Origin: Bacteroidales bacterium
Lineage (GTDB): Bacteria > Bacteroidota > Bacteroidia > Bacteroidales > UBA932
Reading direction: 5' to 3'
Assembly: GCA_017395045.1 (NCBI GenBank)
Contig: JAFPWG010000012.1
Coordinates: 163,710-227,709, forward strand
DNA length: 64,000 nucleotides
Positions 33,272 to 43,339 of this stretch are shown in pieces. Numbering within the stretch: position 1 is the stretch's first letter; every line of letters starts with the position of its first letter. The notes under the pieces are model-generated. The model saw only the letters and a list, made by a program, of their open reading frames with translations. It was not told where the DNA came from and ran no database searches. Position numbers and translations under genes: made by a program.

Positions 33272-36200
33272 ATGAAACAGAAAGTAGTCCATTTCTCAAA
33301 GCTGGCTGCTCTGCTGTGTCTCCTTCTGGGAATGTGGGGCCCCGGAGCCCTCGCCCAGAACAACGGCATTACCGTCAAGGGTAGTGTGGTGGACGCAGAC
33401 GGTCTGCCGGTCATCGGTGCGGGCGTCACCTTGCAGGGGACGACCGTCGGTGTGGCTGCCGACGTGGACGGCAACTTTACGCTTGTCGTCCCCGGAGAGA
33501 ATTCTGTGATCGAGGTCTCGGCCCTGGGCTATGTCACCGAGGTGCTGACGGTGGGTAAACAACGCACGTTTACCATCGTCCTCCGCGACGACACCCAGAC
33601 GCTGGACGCCACGGTCGTGGTCGCGTATGGTACGCAGACCAAGGCGACCGTTACGGGAGCATTGACCTCCATCGACAACAAAGCGCTCGTGAAAGCGCCG
33701 GTGGCCGACGTGACCAACGTGCTGGCCGGCCAGATGCCGGGCGTCGCGACGGTGCAGGAATCCGGACAGCCGGGTGAAGACTATGCCCAGATCTACATCC
33801 GAGGCGCATCTTCGCTCAGTGACGGCAACTCCACCCCGCTCATCCTGGTGGATGGCGTAGAACGGCCCTTGAACACGGTGGACCCGAATGAAATCGAGAG
33901 CCTGTCCATCCTGAAGGACGCCGCCTCCACCGCCGTATTCGGTGTGCGGGGTGCGAACGGTGTGATCATCGTCACCACCAAGCGCGGTGATGCGGGCAAG
34001 CCGAAGATTACCGTGAGTTCCATCACCGGTATCCAGGTGCCCATGTCGTATATCCGCCAGGCGAGCAGTTACGACTTTGCGCGTTATTACAACGTCTACC
34101 AGTGGAACGACGGACGTGAAGATCCCAACCTGTATTTCACGCCCGAAGCGATCGAGGCATACCGTACCGGAAGCGATCCGCTGATGTTCCCGAACACCCA
34201 GTGGACGGAGTTGATGTTCCGCAAGGCTTTCCTGCAGACCAAGAACAATATCAACATCTCAGGCGGTTCCGACACGGTCCGGTACTTCGTATCGATGGGC
34301 TATATGTACCAGAACGGTCTGTTGAAGCAGATGCCCGGCCTTCCGTACGACAACAACTTCTCCTACAACCGGTATAACTATCGCGCGAACCTGGACTTCA
34401 AGCTCACCAAGAGCACGGACATGAAGTTCAATATCAGCGGCGTGATCGGCGATACCCGGGAACCGATCTCGGATGCCGACAATATCTGGATGCGTTCCAT
34501 GCTGTGGTCGCATCCGACCGGAAGCCCGGGGGCCGTGAACGACATCCCCAAGACGACGGTGTCCACCAACGCGCTCCCTTCCGGCCTGACCAAGTGGAAC
34601 GGCTGGGAATACTACTATTGGAGAGGCTATAAGAACAAGTACAAGACCACCCTGGGCATGGATATGACCATCACCCAGCACCTGGATTTCATTACCGAAG
34701 GCCTCAGCGTGGCTGTCAAGGGAAGCTACGACACCTCCATGGCGCTCACCAAGAAGCGCTCGGGCAACAACGGCGGCTATTCCCAGAAGATAGAATACAA
34801 GACCTGGGCCGAAACCGGCGGCAGCATCTCCGATCCGGACTTCGACAAGACCTATGTCTATGACGTGACTTATTCGGCGCCTACGCTCAGCTACAGTGAA
34901 AGCACATCCGACGACAAGAGCTGGTACCTGGAAGGACGCATCGACTACAAGCGTAAATTCGCGGGGAAACATTCCGTCAGCGGCCTCCTGCTGTACAACC
35001 AGACACGGGACTATTATCCCTACCAGGAATATGAGGACTCGTCCAACGCGGACAAAAGGGCCCTCGCGGCGCTTTCCTACCTGCCCCGCGGTTATGTGGG
35101 CTGGGTGGGCCGTGTTACCTATGGCTATGCCGACAAATACCTCATCGACCTTTCCGCTGGTTACAACGGCTCCGAGAACTTCGCGCCGGGTAAGACACGG
35201 TATGGTTTCTTCCCTTCCGTTTCGCTGGGTTATGTGGTGAGCCAGGAGAGATTTATGAAGAGCCTTCCCTGGATCGACTTCCTCAAGCTCCGCGCGTCCG
35301 TCGGCAAGGTCGGTAGCGACAAGGGTTCCACCGCCCGCTTCATGTATATGGAAAGCGTATGGAAGGAGGCGGGCTCCTATTATTTCGGCGTGAACAAGAA
35401 CGACGGTGTCCCGCGTTACGAAATGGGAATCCCCGGCAATGAGGCCGTGACCTGGGAAACCGCCCTGAAGACCAACGTGGGTCTGGACTTTGACATGCTG
35501 AACTACCGGCTGCATTTCTCCGGTGACCTTTTCTGGGAACACCGTACAGGTATCCTCATTTCCCCGACATCCCTGCCCAATATCAAAGCCTTTACGGCCC
35601 CGAATATGAACAAGGGTATCGTGGACAACCGCGGTTACGAGGTGGAGGTCGGATGGAAAGACCATATCGGCAGTTTCACCTACGATATCGGCGCCAACGT
35701 CACTTTCGCCCGGAACAAGATTATCAACATGGACGAAGTGGAGCCCAACTATGAATACCAGCGCCAGACCGGCGGTTCCACGGGCCGGTACTCCCTGTAC
35801 CAGTTCGAGCGCCTGTACCAGAAGAGTGACTTCTATATCGACGAGAACGGCGTGCAGCGCCTGAATCCGGACCTTCCTCAACCCGGAACCACAGTATATC
35901 CCGGCGATGCCATGTACAAGGACCTGAACGATGACCATGTCATCGACGGTGACGACATGATGATCGACGGTTATCCCAACCGTCCGGAATATGTGTTTGG
36001 TTCCAACTGGAAGTTCGGATACAAGGGCTTCAATCTGGCCCTGAACTGGGTGGCCGCCACCAACGTGAGCCGTGTGTGGAACGACGACTACCGGATTCCG
36101 TTCACAAACTCCGGCCACCGCGGCCTGCTGGACTATTTTGCCAAGAACTGCTGGATTGACAATGACAATCCCTGGGCTCCCGGCCGTGAAGACGGAACCC

Positions 36201-36490
36201 TGCCGCGCTTCACCAAGACCAACTACCCCTGGAACTCCATGAACTCCACCCTCTGGACCGTGGACGCCTCCTATCTCCGCCTGAAGAGTGCGAGTTTCGG
36301 CTACACCTTCTCCCAGAACAGGTTCCTGAAGAAACTGGGCATTGGCTCTTTCGGCCTGATGTTCACGGGCTACAACATTCTCACCTTCTCCAAGATGACC
36401 CTTCAGGATCCGGAAGCTAAGGCCAACGATTCCGATGGCGAATACCCGCTGGTGAAGACCTACAATCTGGCTGTCAACATCTCTTTCTAA
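33272..36490 (+). CDS. SusC-like TonB-dependent outer membrane transporter
   Basis: The 1072-aa protein has a signal peptide (ending ALAQ, about 1-29), a carboxypeptidase-regulatory-like domain ('VKGSVVDADGLPVIGAGVTL' about 35-54), TonB-box region 'LDATVVVAYGTQ', plug with the SusC signature 'LILVDGVERPLNTVDPNEIE' and 'ILKDAASTAVFGVRGANGVI', and a 22-strand-type barrel ending 'YNLAVNISF'. It imports oligosaccharides with the SusD partner encoded 12 nt downstream. It is the canonical member of the two pairs in the locus. Confidence 0.97.
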   Translation: MKQKVVHFSKLAALLCLLLGMWGPGALAQNNGITVKGSVVDADGLPVIGAGVTLQGTTVGVAADVDGNFTLVVPGENSVIEVSALGYVTEVLTVGKQRTFTIVLRDDTQTLDATVVVAYGTQTKATVTGALTSIDNKALVKAPVADVTNVLAGQMPGVATVQESGQPGEDYAQIYIRGASSLSDGNSTPLILVDGVERPLNTVDPNEIESLSILKDAASTAVFGVRGANGVIIVTTKRGDAGKPKITVSSITGIQVPMSYIRQASSYDFARYYNVYQWNDGREDPNLYFTPEAIEAYRTGSDPLMFPNTQWTELMFRKAFLQTKNNINISGGSDTVRYFVSMGYMYQNGLLKQMPGLPYDNNFSYNRYNYRANLDFKLTKSTDMKFNISGVIGDTREPISDADNIWMRSMLWSHPTGSPGAVNDIPKTTVSTNALPSGLTKWNGWEYYYWRGYKNKYKTTLGMDMTITQHLDFITEGLSVAVKGSYDTSMALTKKRSGNNGGYSQKIEYKTWAETGGSISDPDFDKTYVYDVTYSAPTLSYSESTSDDKSWYLEGRIDYKRKFAGKHSVSGLLLYNQTRDYYPYQEYEDSSNADKRALAALSYLPRGYVGWVGRVTYGYADKYLIDLSAGYNGSENFAPGKTRYGFFPSVSLGYVVSQERFMKSLPWIDFLKLRASVGKVGSDKGSTARFMYMESVWKEAGSYYFGVNKNDGVPRYEMGIPGNEAVTWETALKTNVGLDFDMLNYRLHFSGDLFWEHRTGILISPTSLPNIKAFTAPNMNKGIVDNRGYEVEVGWKDHIGSFTYDIGANVTFARNKIINMDEVEPNYEYQRQTGGSTGRYSLYQFERLYQKSDFYIDENGVQRLNPDLPQPGTTVYPGDAMYKDLNDDHVIDGDDMMIDGYPNRPEYVFGSNWKFGYKGFNLALNWVAATNVSRVWNDDYRIPFTNSGHRGLLDYFAKNCWIDNDNPWAPGREDGTLPRFTKTNYPWNSMNSTLWTVDASYLRLKSASFGYTFSQNRFLKKLGIGSFGLMFTGYNILTFSKMTLQDPEAKANDSDGEYPLVKTYNLAVNISF

Positions 36491-36502
36491 AACGGGCGGA
36501 CC

Positions 36503-38338
36503 ATGAAAAAGATTTATCAAATACTGACATTATTCCTGCTGGGTGCAGGACTGGTCGCTTGTGAGAGCCTCAAGCTGGGTGATGCCGGCCTTTCCAAGGC
36601 TCCGGAAACTTCCGGTGCCACCATCGACACCCTTTTCGCCTCTCTCAAGGATGCAGACAAAGTGCTGGCCACGGCATACTATTATCTCCCTTACGGGCTG
36701 GTATCCTCCGATGACTCCAAGATGGGCGGCGACTTCCTCGAATCCATCACCGACCATTTCATCAGCAACAAGCATTCGGACGACGACGGCCCGAACAACC
36801 TTTATTATTCCGGCGGTTTGAGCGCTACCCTCACCGGCTCTTACCAGGGCGGCGAGGCCTACCGTTTCGGCAGCGAGAAAGACTATCATGTCATCCGCTA
36901 CGCCTTGTTATTCCTGGAGAACGCGGACCGTATCCCCGATGCGGACCCGGCCCTGCTGGCCCAGAAGAAGGCCGAAGCCAAGATGTGCATGGCCATCGCT
37001 TATGCCCACATGCTGCGTTATGTGGGCGGCGTACCTATCCTGGACCATGCCATTACCATGTCGGACGAGATGCAGTTCCCGCGCAACACCTTCGCAGAGA
37101 CGGTGTCCTATATTGTGAAACTCTGTGACGAAGCCGCACCGGACCTTCCCTGGTACGTGAGTGCAAACGACGACGGCCGCCTGACCCGCGCCGCCGCCCT
37201 GGGCCTCAAGCTGCGGATTCTGTGTTTCGCCGCCTCTCCCACGTTCAATTCCGATACCAAGTGGCATCCGCAGGCCGATGAGTACACCTGCTACGGCAAC
37301 TACGATGCCACCCGCTGGCAGGCCGCCAAGGCCGCTGCGGACGAGTTCATGCGCCAGCAGATGGCGAACGGACACTATGCCCTGGTGCAGGCCGTTCCGG
37401 ATGCCGTCACGGGAGCCGTTACCCCGAGGGCCTATCGTCTGGCCTACCGAAGCGGCTACTTCGACCGCGGCTCCACGGAGTGCATCATTTCCATCCGCAA
37501 ATCCAACAGCGGCAGTTACCATGACAAGCACATCGATGTGCAGGACGACTACGGCAGCGGCGGTTCCCTGAACTGGGCGAACAGATTCCCCTGGGCCGAC
37601 GGCACGCCGTTCCCGGAGGATTTCGACTGGGAGCATCCCGACAACTGGCCCGAGAAGCCCTTCTTCAAACGGGATCCGTTGGGAGACCTCAAGGTCGGGT
37701 CCACCCTCCTCATGGAGACCCGCGATCCCCGGCTGTACGAGAATCTCTGCGTCCCCGGCGATGTCTGGAAGAACGGCGTCGTAGGTCCTACCTATGACAA
37801 CGCCAAGAGCCCCAACGTCCAGGATGGCTGCACCGGCTTCCTGATGATGAAGTTCGTGCTTCAGCAAGAGGCCGATCGGAGCAATCCTCCGCACTGGTGC
37901 ATGATGCGCTTTGCGGAAGTGCTCCTGAACTGCGCCGAGGCCTATAACGAGGCGGACGGCGGTCCTTCAGACAAGGCTTATACCTGGGTGAATGCCGTGC
38001 GTGCCAGAGTCGGCCTGCCCGGACTTCCGGAAGGCATGACGCGGGAGGAATTCCGCAAGGCCATCCTCCTGGAACGCGACCTGGAGTTCGGTTTCGAGGA
38101 AGTCCGTTGGTTCGATATGGTCCGCTGGGGCTTGAAGGAAGCCTTCACCACACCGTTGAAGAAGCTCATCCCCCACGGAAACAAGCAGACCAATGCCGAT
38201 GACTTTACCTACACGACCGGTGATGCCTATCCTCCCCGCAAGTGGTATAACGACTTTGATACCAAGTGGTATCTCGCCCCGATCCCTACCGTGGAAATCA
38301 ACAAGGGCTACGGGATGACCCAGAATCCGGGATGGTAA
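36503..38338 (+). CDS. SusD-like glycan-binding lipoprotein
   Basis: The 611-aa protein has a lipoprotein signal (ending GAGLVAC), the SusD TPR scaffold ('KAEAKMCMAIAYAHMLRYVGG' in two parts, 'AALGLKLRILCFAASPTFN'), and the conserved C-terminal region 'RFAEVLLNCAEAYNEADGG', 'LERDLEFGFEEVRWFDMVRW' and final 'MTQNPGW'. It binds glycan on the surface and forms the lid of the SusC channel encoded just upstream. Confidence 0.97.
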   Translation: MKKIYQILTLFLLGAGLVACESLKLGDAGLSKAPETSGATIDTLFASLKDADKVLATAYYYLPYGLVSSDDSKMGGDFLESITDHFISNKHSDDDGPNNLYYSGGLSATLTGSYQGGEAYRFGSEKDYHVIRYALLFLENADRIPDADPALLAQKKAEAKMCMAIAYAHMLRYVGGVPILDHAITMSDEMQFPRNTFAETVSYIVKLCDEAAPDLPWYVSANDDGRLTRAAALGLKLRILCFAASPTFNSDTKWHPQADEYTCYGNYDATRWQAAKAAADEFMRQQMANGHYALVQAVPDAVTGAVTPRAYRLAYRSGYFDRGSTECIISIRKSNSGSYHDKHIDVQDDYGSGGSLNWANRFPWADGTPFPEDFDWEHPDNWPEKPFFKRDPLGDLKVGSTLLMETRDPRLYENLCVPGDVWKNGVVGPTYDNAKSPNVQDGCTGFLMMKFVLQQEADRSNPPHWCMMRFAEVLLNCAEAYNEADGGPSDKAYTWVNAVRARVGLPGLPEGMTREEFRKAILLERDLEFGFEEVRWFDMVRWGLKEAFTTPLKKLIPHGNKQTNADDFTYTTGDAYPPRKWYNDFDTKWYLAPIPTVEINKGYGMTQNPGW

Positions 38339-38345
38339 ACCTAAA

Positions 38346-41300
38346 ATGCACCCGAAGATGAAAAGACTTTATACATATATCATCCTTCCGCTTCTGCTCT
38401 TAGGTTCTGCGGCGCAGGCCCAGGAAAAAGGGTCGATGCTCGACTCCATCTCGTTGGGGAACGCCTTCGGGATCCGGGCCAACATCAACCCGTCCGCCGG
38501 CGGCTGCCTGTTCGAGAAGAGCCCTGAAACGGATATTTCGAACGCCCTTTACGGGCAGTTTTCCGGACTCCTGGTCAAGACAGGGTCCAGTGTCTATGAT
38601 TCCAACCAGTCCCGGCTCAAACTGGCCTTGCGTCTGCACGGTCACAGCCCGCTTATCCTGGTGGACGGACTTCCCCGCGAGGCGGATGACCTGATGGGCC
38701 TGGAGATCGAATCCATTTCCGTCCTCAAGGACGCCGCTGCCGCCGCCCTGTACGGCGTGAAAGGCGCTAACGGTGTCGTAAGTATCACCACCAAGCGCGG
38801 CAAGGATGCGCCCCTGAAGGTAACCGCCAATTACCAGTATGGCTTCCAGATGCCTTTCCGCAATCCGGAATTCGCCGATGCCTACACCTATGGCTTCCTG
38901 GTGAACGAGGCCCGCTCCCTGGACGGCCTGCCGGCCAAATACAACGACGCGGAACTATTCGCCCTGTACAGCGGACAGTATCCTTATGCCTATCCGAACG
39001 TGGACTGGTGGAACGAGGTGTTCCGCGACCACGGTGACAACCACCGCGCCCAGTTCTCCTTCCAGGGTGGAAACAGGAACTTCCGTTATTTCGCCGCAGT
39101 GGACTACTTGAAGGAAGACTTCCTCTATAAGAAAGCCACCGCCGACGACCGGTACAACGCCAACCATTACGACAACCGCTTGGGCATCCGGGCCAACGTG
39201 GACGTGAACATCACCGAAACCACGGCGATGAAGGTGGGCGTGATGGCCCGCCTGGGCGAATTCAACAAGGGCAACTATTCCGGCCGCATCGAGAATACGC
39301 TGTATTACCTGCCTTCGGCCGCCTTCCCGGTGAAACAGGCCGACGGAACCTACGGCGGAACATCCCTGTTCGGCCCGGTGAATCCCGTCGCCCAGATGCA
39401 GGAGGTGGGCCAGAAGCAGTATTCGCAGACCAAGGTGCTGGCCGACATGCTCCTGCGCCAGGACCTGGGAATGCTGGTGGAAGGCCTTTCGGCCGACGCC
39501 CGTGTCGGCTTTGACTACATCGGCCGTCTGTCCGAGGACGCCACCAAAGACTTCCGCTACTCCGAACTGCTCAGTACCATCGCCACCCAGGGCGACCAGT
39601 CCTACATCCTGAGCGAGCAGAGATACTACGGTGTCGATTCCAAAGAGGTGGCCCATAGCCATTGGTTCTCCAGCCTGCAGATGAAATTCGAGCTCCAGGG
39701 CCGCCTCAACTGGGCCCGGGACTTTGACCAAAGTCATCTTGAAACGCATGCCGCCTATCGCCAGCGTGCCTGGATCGTGAGTGGCCGCAATGAGTCCTCC
39801 AAGACCCAGGAATACCTGGGGAATGTCAGTTATAACTGGAACGAGCGCTTCTTTGCCGACGCCGTCCTGAACTATTCCGGCAGCGCCTACTTGCCCAAGG
39901 GCAAGCGCTTCCACTGGTATCCGGGCCTGAGCCTGGCCTATGTTGTCCTGGATAACGGGCCATATATGAAGGCGTACGGTTCCGCCGGTCTCAGCGGTTC
40001 CGACGAAGACCTGGAGCATGAACTCTGGCGCCAGAACTACGTGAGCGGCAAGAGCTGGTATTTCGGCCCCAACGGAGGTTCCTCCTCCAGCGGACGCACG
40101 GAAAGCAGCATGGCCGCCGCCACCCTGGCCCCCGAGCGTTCCGCGAAGGCAACGTTGGGAACGGAGTGGAAGTTTTTCGACAATCGCTTCAGCATCAATG
40201 CCGAGGGCTTCCTGGAGAAACGCACCAACATCCTCATTTCCCCGTCCAACGTGTCCGAGGTCATCGGTCTGGACCTGAATGAGCAGAGCCTGGGTCAGCA
40301 GTCCTACAAGGGTGTCGACCTGGCTCTGGCCTGGGACGAACGGCGCGGTGATTTCGATTACGGCCTGTATGCCAACGGCGGCTGGCTGTGGTCCAAGGTC
40401 ATCGACGACGGCCAGGCTTTCCAGCAGTACGACTATCTGTACCACAAGGGTAATCCTGTGGGACAGCGCTACGGTCTGGAGGTCATCGGTATCTTCCAGA
40501 GCCAGGTGGAAATCAACAACAGTCCGAAGCAGACCTTCGGCGAAGTCCGCCCCGGCGACCTCAAGTACCGTGACCAGAACGGTGACGGTGTCATTGACAA
40601 GCAGGACCGCGTGAAGATGTTCGGTTCCTCGACGCCGCTCTTCCAGTTCGGCTTCGGCCTGCATGCAGGTTATAAGGGTCTCAAGGTCTATGCGGATTTC
40701 CAGGGTGTGACCGGTGTCACCATCAACCTCCTGGATTCCCCGCTGTACCAGCCGCTCGTGTCCAATACGACCATTTCCAATACCTTCCTGAACCGGGAAG
40801 TGACCTGGGCTCCGGGTCGCGAGACGGTTGCGACGATGCCGCGCCTGACGACGCAGGAGAATCCGAACAACTACCAGGCGAACTCCCTGTGGTACCGCGA
40901 CGGTTCCTTCATCAAACTTCGTAATGCGGGTATTTCCTATACCATTCCGAAGAGCGTGATGCGCCTGTGCGAGACGACGATCTACGTCATGGGAACGAAC
41001 CTCTTCAGCCTGGACAACATCCATTTCGCGGATCCCGAGCAGCTGGGTGCCTACTATCCCTCTCTCCGGACCATCTGGGCCGGCATCAAGATGACCTTCG
41101 GGGAAGGCGGCGCAACCAAGCGGGTCAAGCCCACGAAGGTTCCCAAGGTGGAGGCCGCTCCCGTTGAGAAGATCGTCGAGCGGATCGTGGAGAAGGAAGT
41201 CATCCGGGAAGTCCCGGTCGAAAAGATTGTGGAGAAGGTAGTTGAGAAACCCGCCGCGCCGTTCACCGGCAAGTATGACGACGATATCTTCTTCCTGATC

Positions 41301-41591
41301 GGCAGGTCCGAGCTCCGACCCGAAGAGGCCTTCAAGCTGGGCCAGCTCTGCCAGATCCTGAAGGAGAACCCCGACACCAAGATCCAGATTACCGGTTTTG
41401 CCGATTCCGGTACCGGGACGGACGACATCAACCGCCGGCTCTCCGCCGAGCGTGCCGCCGTCGTGGCGAAGATGCTGCAGGATGCAGGCATCGCCCGCAG
41501 CCGCATCGAGATCGGCAGCGTAGGCGGCGACCGTGACGCCTCCGCCAGCCCGGAATCCAACCGTGTCGCCGTGTGCATTGTCAAACCCTAA
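38346..41591 (+). CDS. SusC-like transporter fused to a C-terminal OmpA domain
   Basis: The 1081-aa protein has a signal peptide (ending GSAAQAQ; ATG at 38358 is an equally good start). Unlike normal SusC, the N-terminal carboxypeptidase-like domain and a clear TonB box are absent. The plug signature is present ('LILVDGLPREADDLMGLEIE', 'VLKDAAAAALYGVKGANGVV', about 102-140), and the barrel closes at 'TIWAGIKMTFG' (about 915-925). Then come a charged Val/Glu/Lys repeat linker (about 936-972) and an OmpA_C-like domain (about 975-1081: 'ITGFADSGTGTDDINRRLSA', 'ERAAVVAKMLQDAGIARSRI', 'SPESNRVAVCI'). This would tie the transporter to peptidoglycan. Its SusD partner follows 12 nt later. Confidence 0.93.
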   Translation: MHPKMKRLYTYIILPLLLLGSAAQAQEKGSMLDSISLGNAFGIRANINPSAGGCLFEKSPETDISNALYGQFSGLLVKTGSSVYDSNQSRLKLALRLHGHSPLILVDGLPREADDLMGLEIESISVLKDAAAAALYGVKGANGVVSITTKRGKDAPLKVTANYQYGFQMPFRNPEFADAYTYGFLVNEARSLDGLPAKYNDAELFALYSGQYPYAYPNVDWWNEVFRDHGDNHRAQFSFQGGNRNFRYFAAVDYLKEDFLYKKATADDRYNANHYDNRLGIRANVDVNITETTAMKVGVMARLGEFNKGNYSGRIENTLYYLPSAAFPVKQADGTYGGTSLFGPVNPVAQMQEVGQKQYSQTKVLADMLLRQDLGMLVEGLSADARVGFDYIGRLSEDATKDFRYSELLSTIATQGDQSYILSEQRYYGVDSKEVAHSHWFSSLQMKFELQGRLNWARDFDQSHLETHAAYRQRAWIVSGRNESSKTQEYLGNVSYNWNERFFADAVLNYSGSAYLPKGKRFHWYPGLSLAYVVLDNGPYMKAYGSAGLSGSDEDLEHELWRQNYVSGKSWYFGPNGGSSSSGRTESSMAAATLAPERSAKATLGTEWKFFDNRFSINAEGFLEKRTNILISPSNVSEVIGLDLNEQSLGQQSYKGVDLALAWDERRGDFDYGLYANGGWLWSKVIDDGQAFQQYDYLYHKGNPVGQRYGLEVIGIFQSQVEINNSPKQTFGEVRPGDLKYRDQNGDGVIDKQDRVKMFGSSTPLFQFGFGLHAGYKGLKVYADFQGVTGVTINLLDSPLYQPLVSNTTISNTFLNREVTWAPGRETVATMPRLTTQENPNNYQANSLWYRDGSFIKLRNAGISYTIPKSVMRLCETTIYVMGTNLFSLDNIHFADPEQLGAYYPSLRTIWAGIKMTFGEGGATKRVKPTKVPKVEAAPVEKIVERIVEKEVIREVPVEKIVEKVVEKPAAPFTGKYDDDIFFLIGRSELRPEEAFKLGQLCQILKENPDTKIQITGFADSGTGTDDINRRLSAERAAVVAKMLQDAGIARSRIEIGSVGGDRDASASPESNRVAVCIVKP

Positions 41592-41603
41592 AGCGCGAAA
41601 GAC

Positions 41604-43310
41604 ATGAAAAAGATATTCTTCAGCCTATTATCGATGGTGATCCTCTGCGCGGGGTGCAACGTCCTGGATTTTGACGAGACGTCCGCCGACTACACCCGCG
41701 AGGACATGATCACCGACTACGGCAATATCAACCGGCTGCTCACCAACGTCTATGGTTACATGCCGGGCAAGGATATCGCCGATGTGTCCAGCGCCCTCCG
41801 CGACTGCGGCTCCGACGACGCCGAATACGCCGACCCGGAAGCCTCCGTCCAGCGCTTTACCAACGGCAACTGGAGTTCCATCTCCACCGTGGATACCAAA
41901 TGGGATCTCTTTGGCGGCATCCGTGCGGCCAATGACTTCCTGGACTTGGTGTGGGACGAGGGGACCAAGGATATCAAGGAAGTGGTGAAGGAGAACCTCT
42001 CCATTTTCAGGTATACCTCCAAGTACAACCAGCAGATGGAACATCTGGCCTGCTTCCCTTACGAAGCGAAGGTCCTCCGTGCCTACTATTTCTTCGAGCT
42101 GGCACGCCGTTACGGAGACATCCCCATGCCGCTTGTCAAGCTGACCGCGGAGGAAGCCAATGCCATCGAGAAGACGCCGTTCGACGACGTGATCGAGTTC
42201 ATCGTCGCAGAGTGTGACGAGGCCGCCGAACACCTGCCCAACACCTATATGGGCATGCTGGACGACGAAATCGGCCGCGTGACCAAGGGTTTTGCCCTGG
42301 CCGTGAAGGCGAAGGCCCTCCTGTATGCGGCTTCCCCGCTGCACAACCCTTCGGGAGACAAGGCCAAGTGGCAGAAAGCCGCCGCCGCGGCGAAGGCCAT
42401 CATGGATATGGGTTACTACGTCCTGGATCCCAAAGAGACGGCGAACAACTATACGTCCCCCGAAGTGATCATGGCCATCTGCCGTTCCGAGAGCATGGGT
42501 TTCGAGCGGAACAATTTCCCGGTCCGCTTCACCTATGGCGACCGTACTTCCATGGCAGGGACCTATCCCACCCAGAACCTGGTAGACGCCTTCCAGACCA
42601 TCAACGGATATGACATCACCCTCGGGGCCAACGGCTGGAAGACCAGCGATCCCGACTTTGATGTCACCAGGCCGTACGATAACCGCGATCCACGCTTCGC
42701 GCGGGCGATCCTCGCCAACGGCATGGCGTTCAAGGGCTCTACCATCGAGACCTTCGTGGGCGGCCGGGACTATTCCGCCACCCGCAGCGACCTGGGGACC
42801 GTGACGGGTTATTACCTTCACCGCTACATCATCGAGGACGTGGACTTCACGCCGGAGGCCCAGACAGTGGCCAAGCACCAATGGATCGTCTATCGCTATG
42901 CGGAGGCGCTCTTGAGCTTTGCCGAGGCGGCCAATGAGGCCCTGGGCGGCCCGACGGACGCTTCGATGGGACTGAGCGCCCTGGATGCGCTCAACCAGGT
43001 TCGCGCCAACGCCGGGATGCCTGCCGTATCCGCCTCCTCCCAGGCGGCCTTCCGCGATGCGGTCCGCCGGGAGTGGCGTGTGGAATTCGCTTTCGAAGAC
43101 CACCGCTTCTGGGACGTGCGCCGCTGGGACATCGGCCAGGCGACGCAGGGCCAGATCGACGGCGTAGAGATCGTCAAGTCCGGCAACCAGTTCTCCTACA
43201 GCCGCAAGGTCGTGGAAACCCGCAGCTGGAGTTCCAAGATGAACCTCTATCCCATCCCCCAGTCGGAAACCTTCAGCAACCCCAATCTTACCCAGAATAC
43301 CGGATGGTAG
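41604..43310 (+). CDS. SusD-like glycan-binding lipoprotein (second pair)
   Basis: The 568-aa protein has a lipoprotein signal (ending MVILCAGC), SusD helices ('EAKVLRAYYFFELARRYGDIP', conserved AYY/ARRYG region split over about 152-172), 'VKAKALLYAASPLHN', and a C-terminal 'YRYAEALLSFAEAANEALGG', 'FEDHRFWDVRRWDIG', 'NLTQNTGW'. It is only distantly similar to the first SusD, so the second pair probably binds a different form of the substrate. Confidence 0.96.
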   Translation: MKKIFFSLLSMVILCAGCNVLDFDETSADYTREDMITDYGNINRLLTNVYGYMPGKDIADVSSALRDCGSDDAEYADPEASVQRFTNGNWSSISTVDTKWDLFGGIRAANDFLDLVWDEGTKDIKEVVKENLSIFRYTSKYNQQMEHLACFPYEAKVLRAYYFFELARRYGDIPMPLVKLTAEEANAIEKTPFDDVIEFIVAECDEAAEHLPNTYMGMLDDEIGRVTKGFALAVKAKALLYAASPLHNPSGDKAKWQKAAAAAKAIMDMGYYVLDPKETANNYTSPEVIMAICRSESMGFERNNFPVRFTYGDRTSMAGTYPTQNLVDAFQTINGYDITLGANGWKTSDPDFDVTRPYDNRDPRFARAILANGMAFKGSTIETFVGGRDYSATRSDLGTVTGYYLHRYIIEDVDFTPEAQTVAKHQWIVYRYAEALLSFAEAANEALGGPTDASMGLSALDALNQVRANAGMPAVSASSQAAFRDAVRREWRVEFAFEDHRFWDVRRWDIGQATQGQIDGVEIVKSGNQFSYSRKVVETRSWSSKMNLYPIPQSETFSNPNLTQNTGW

Positions 43311-43339
43311 ACTAACCCATGAATAAACACAACAGTCAT

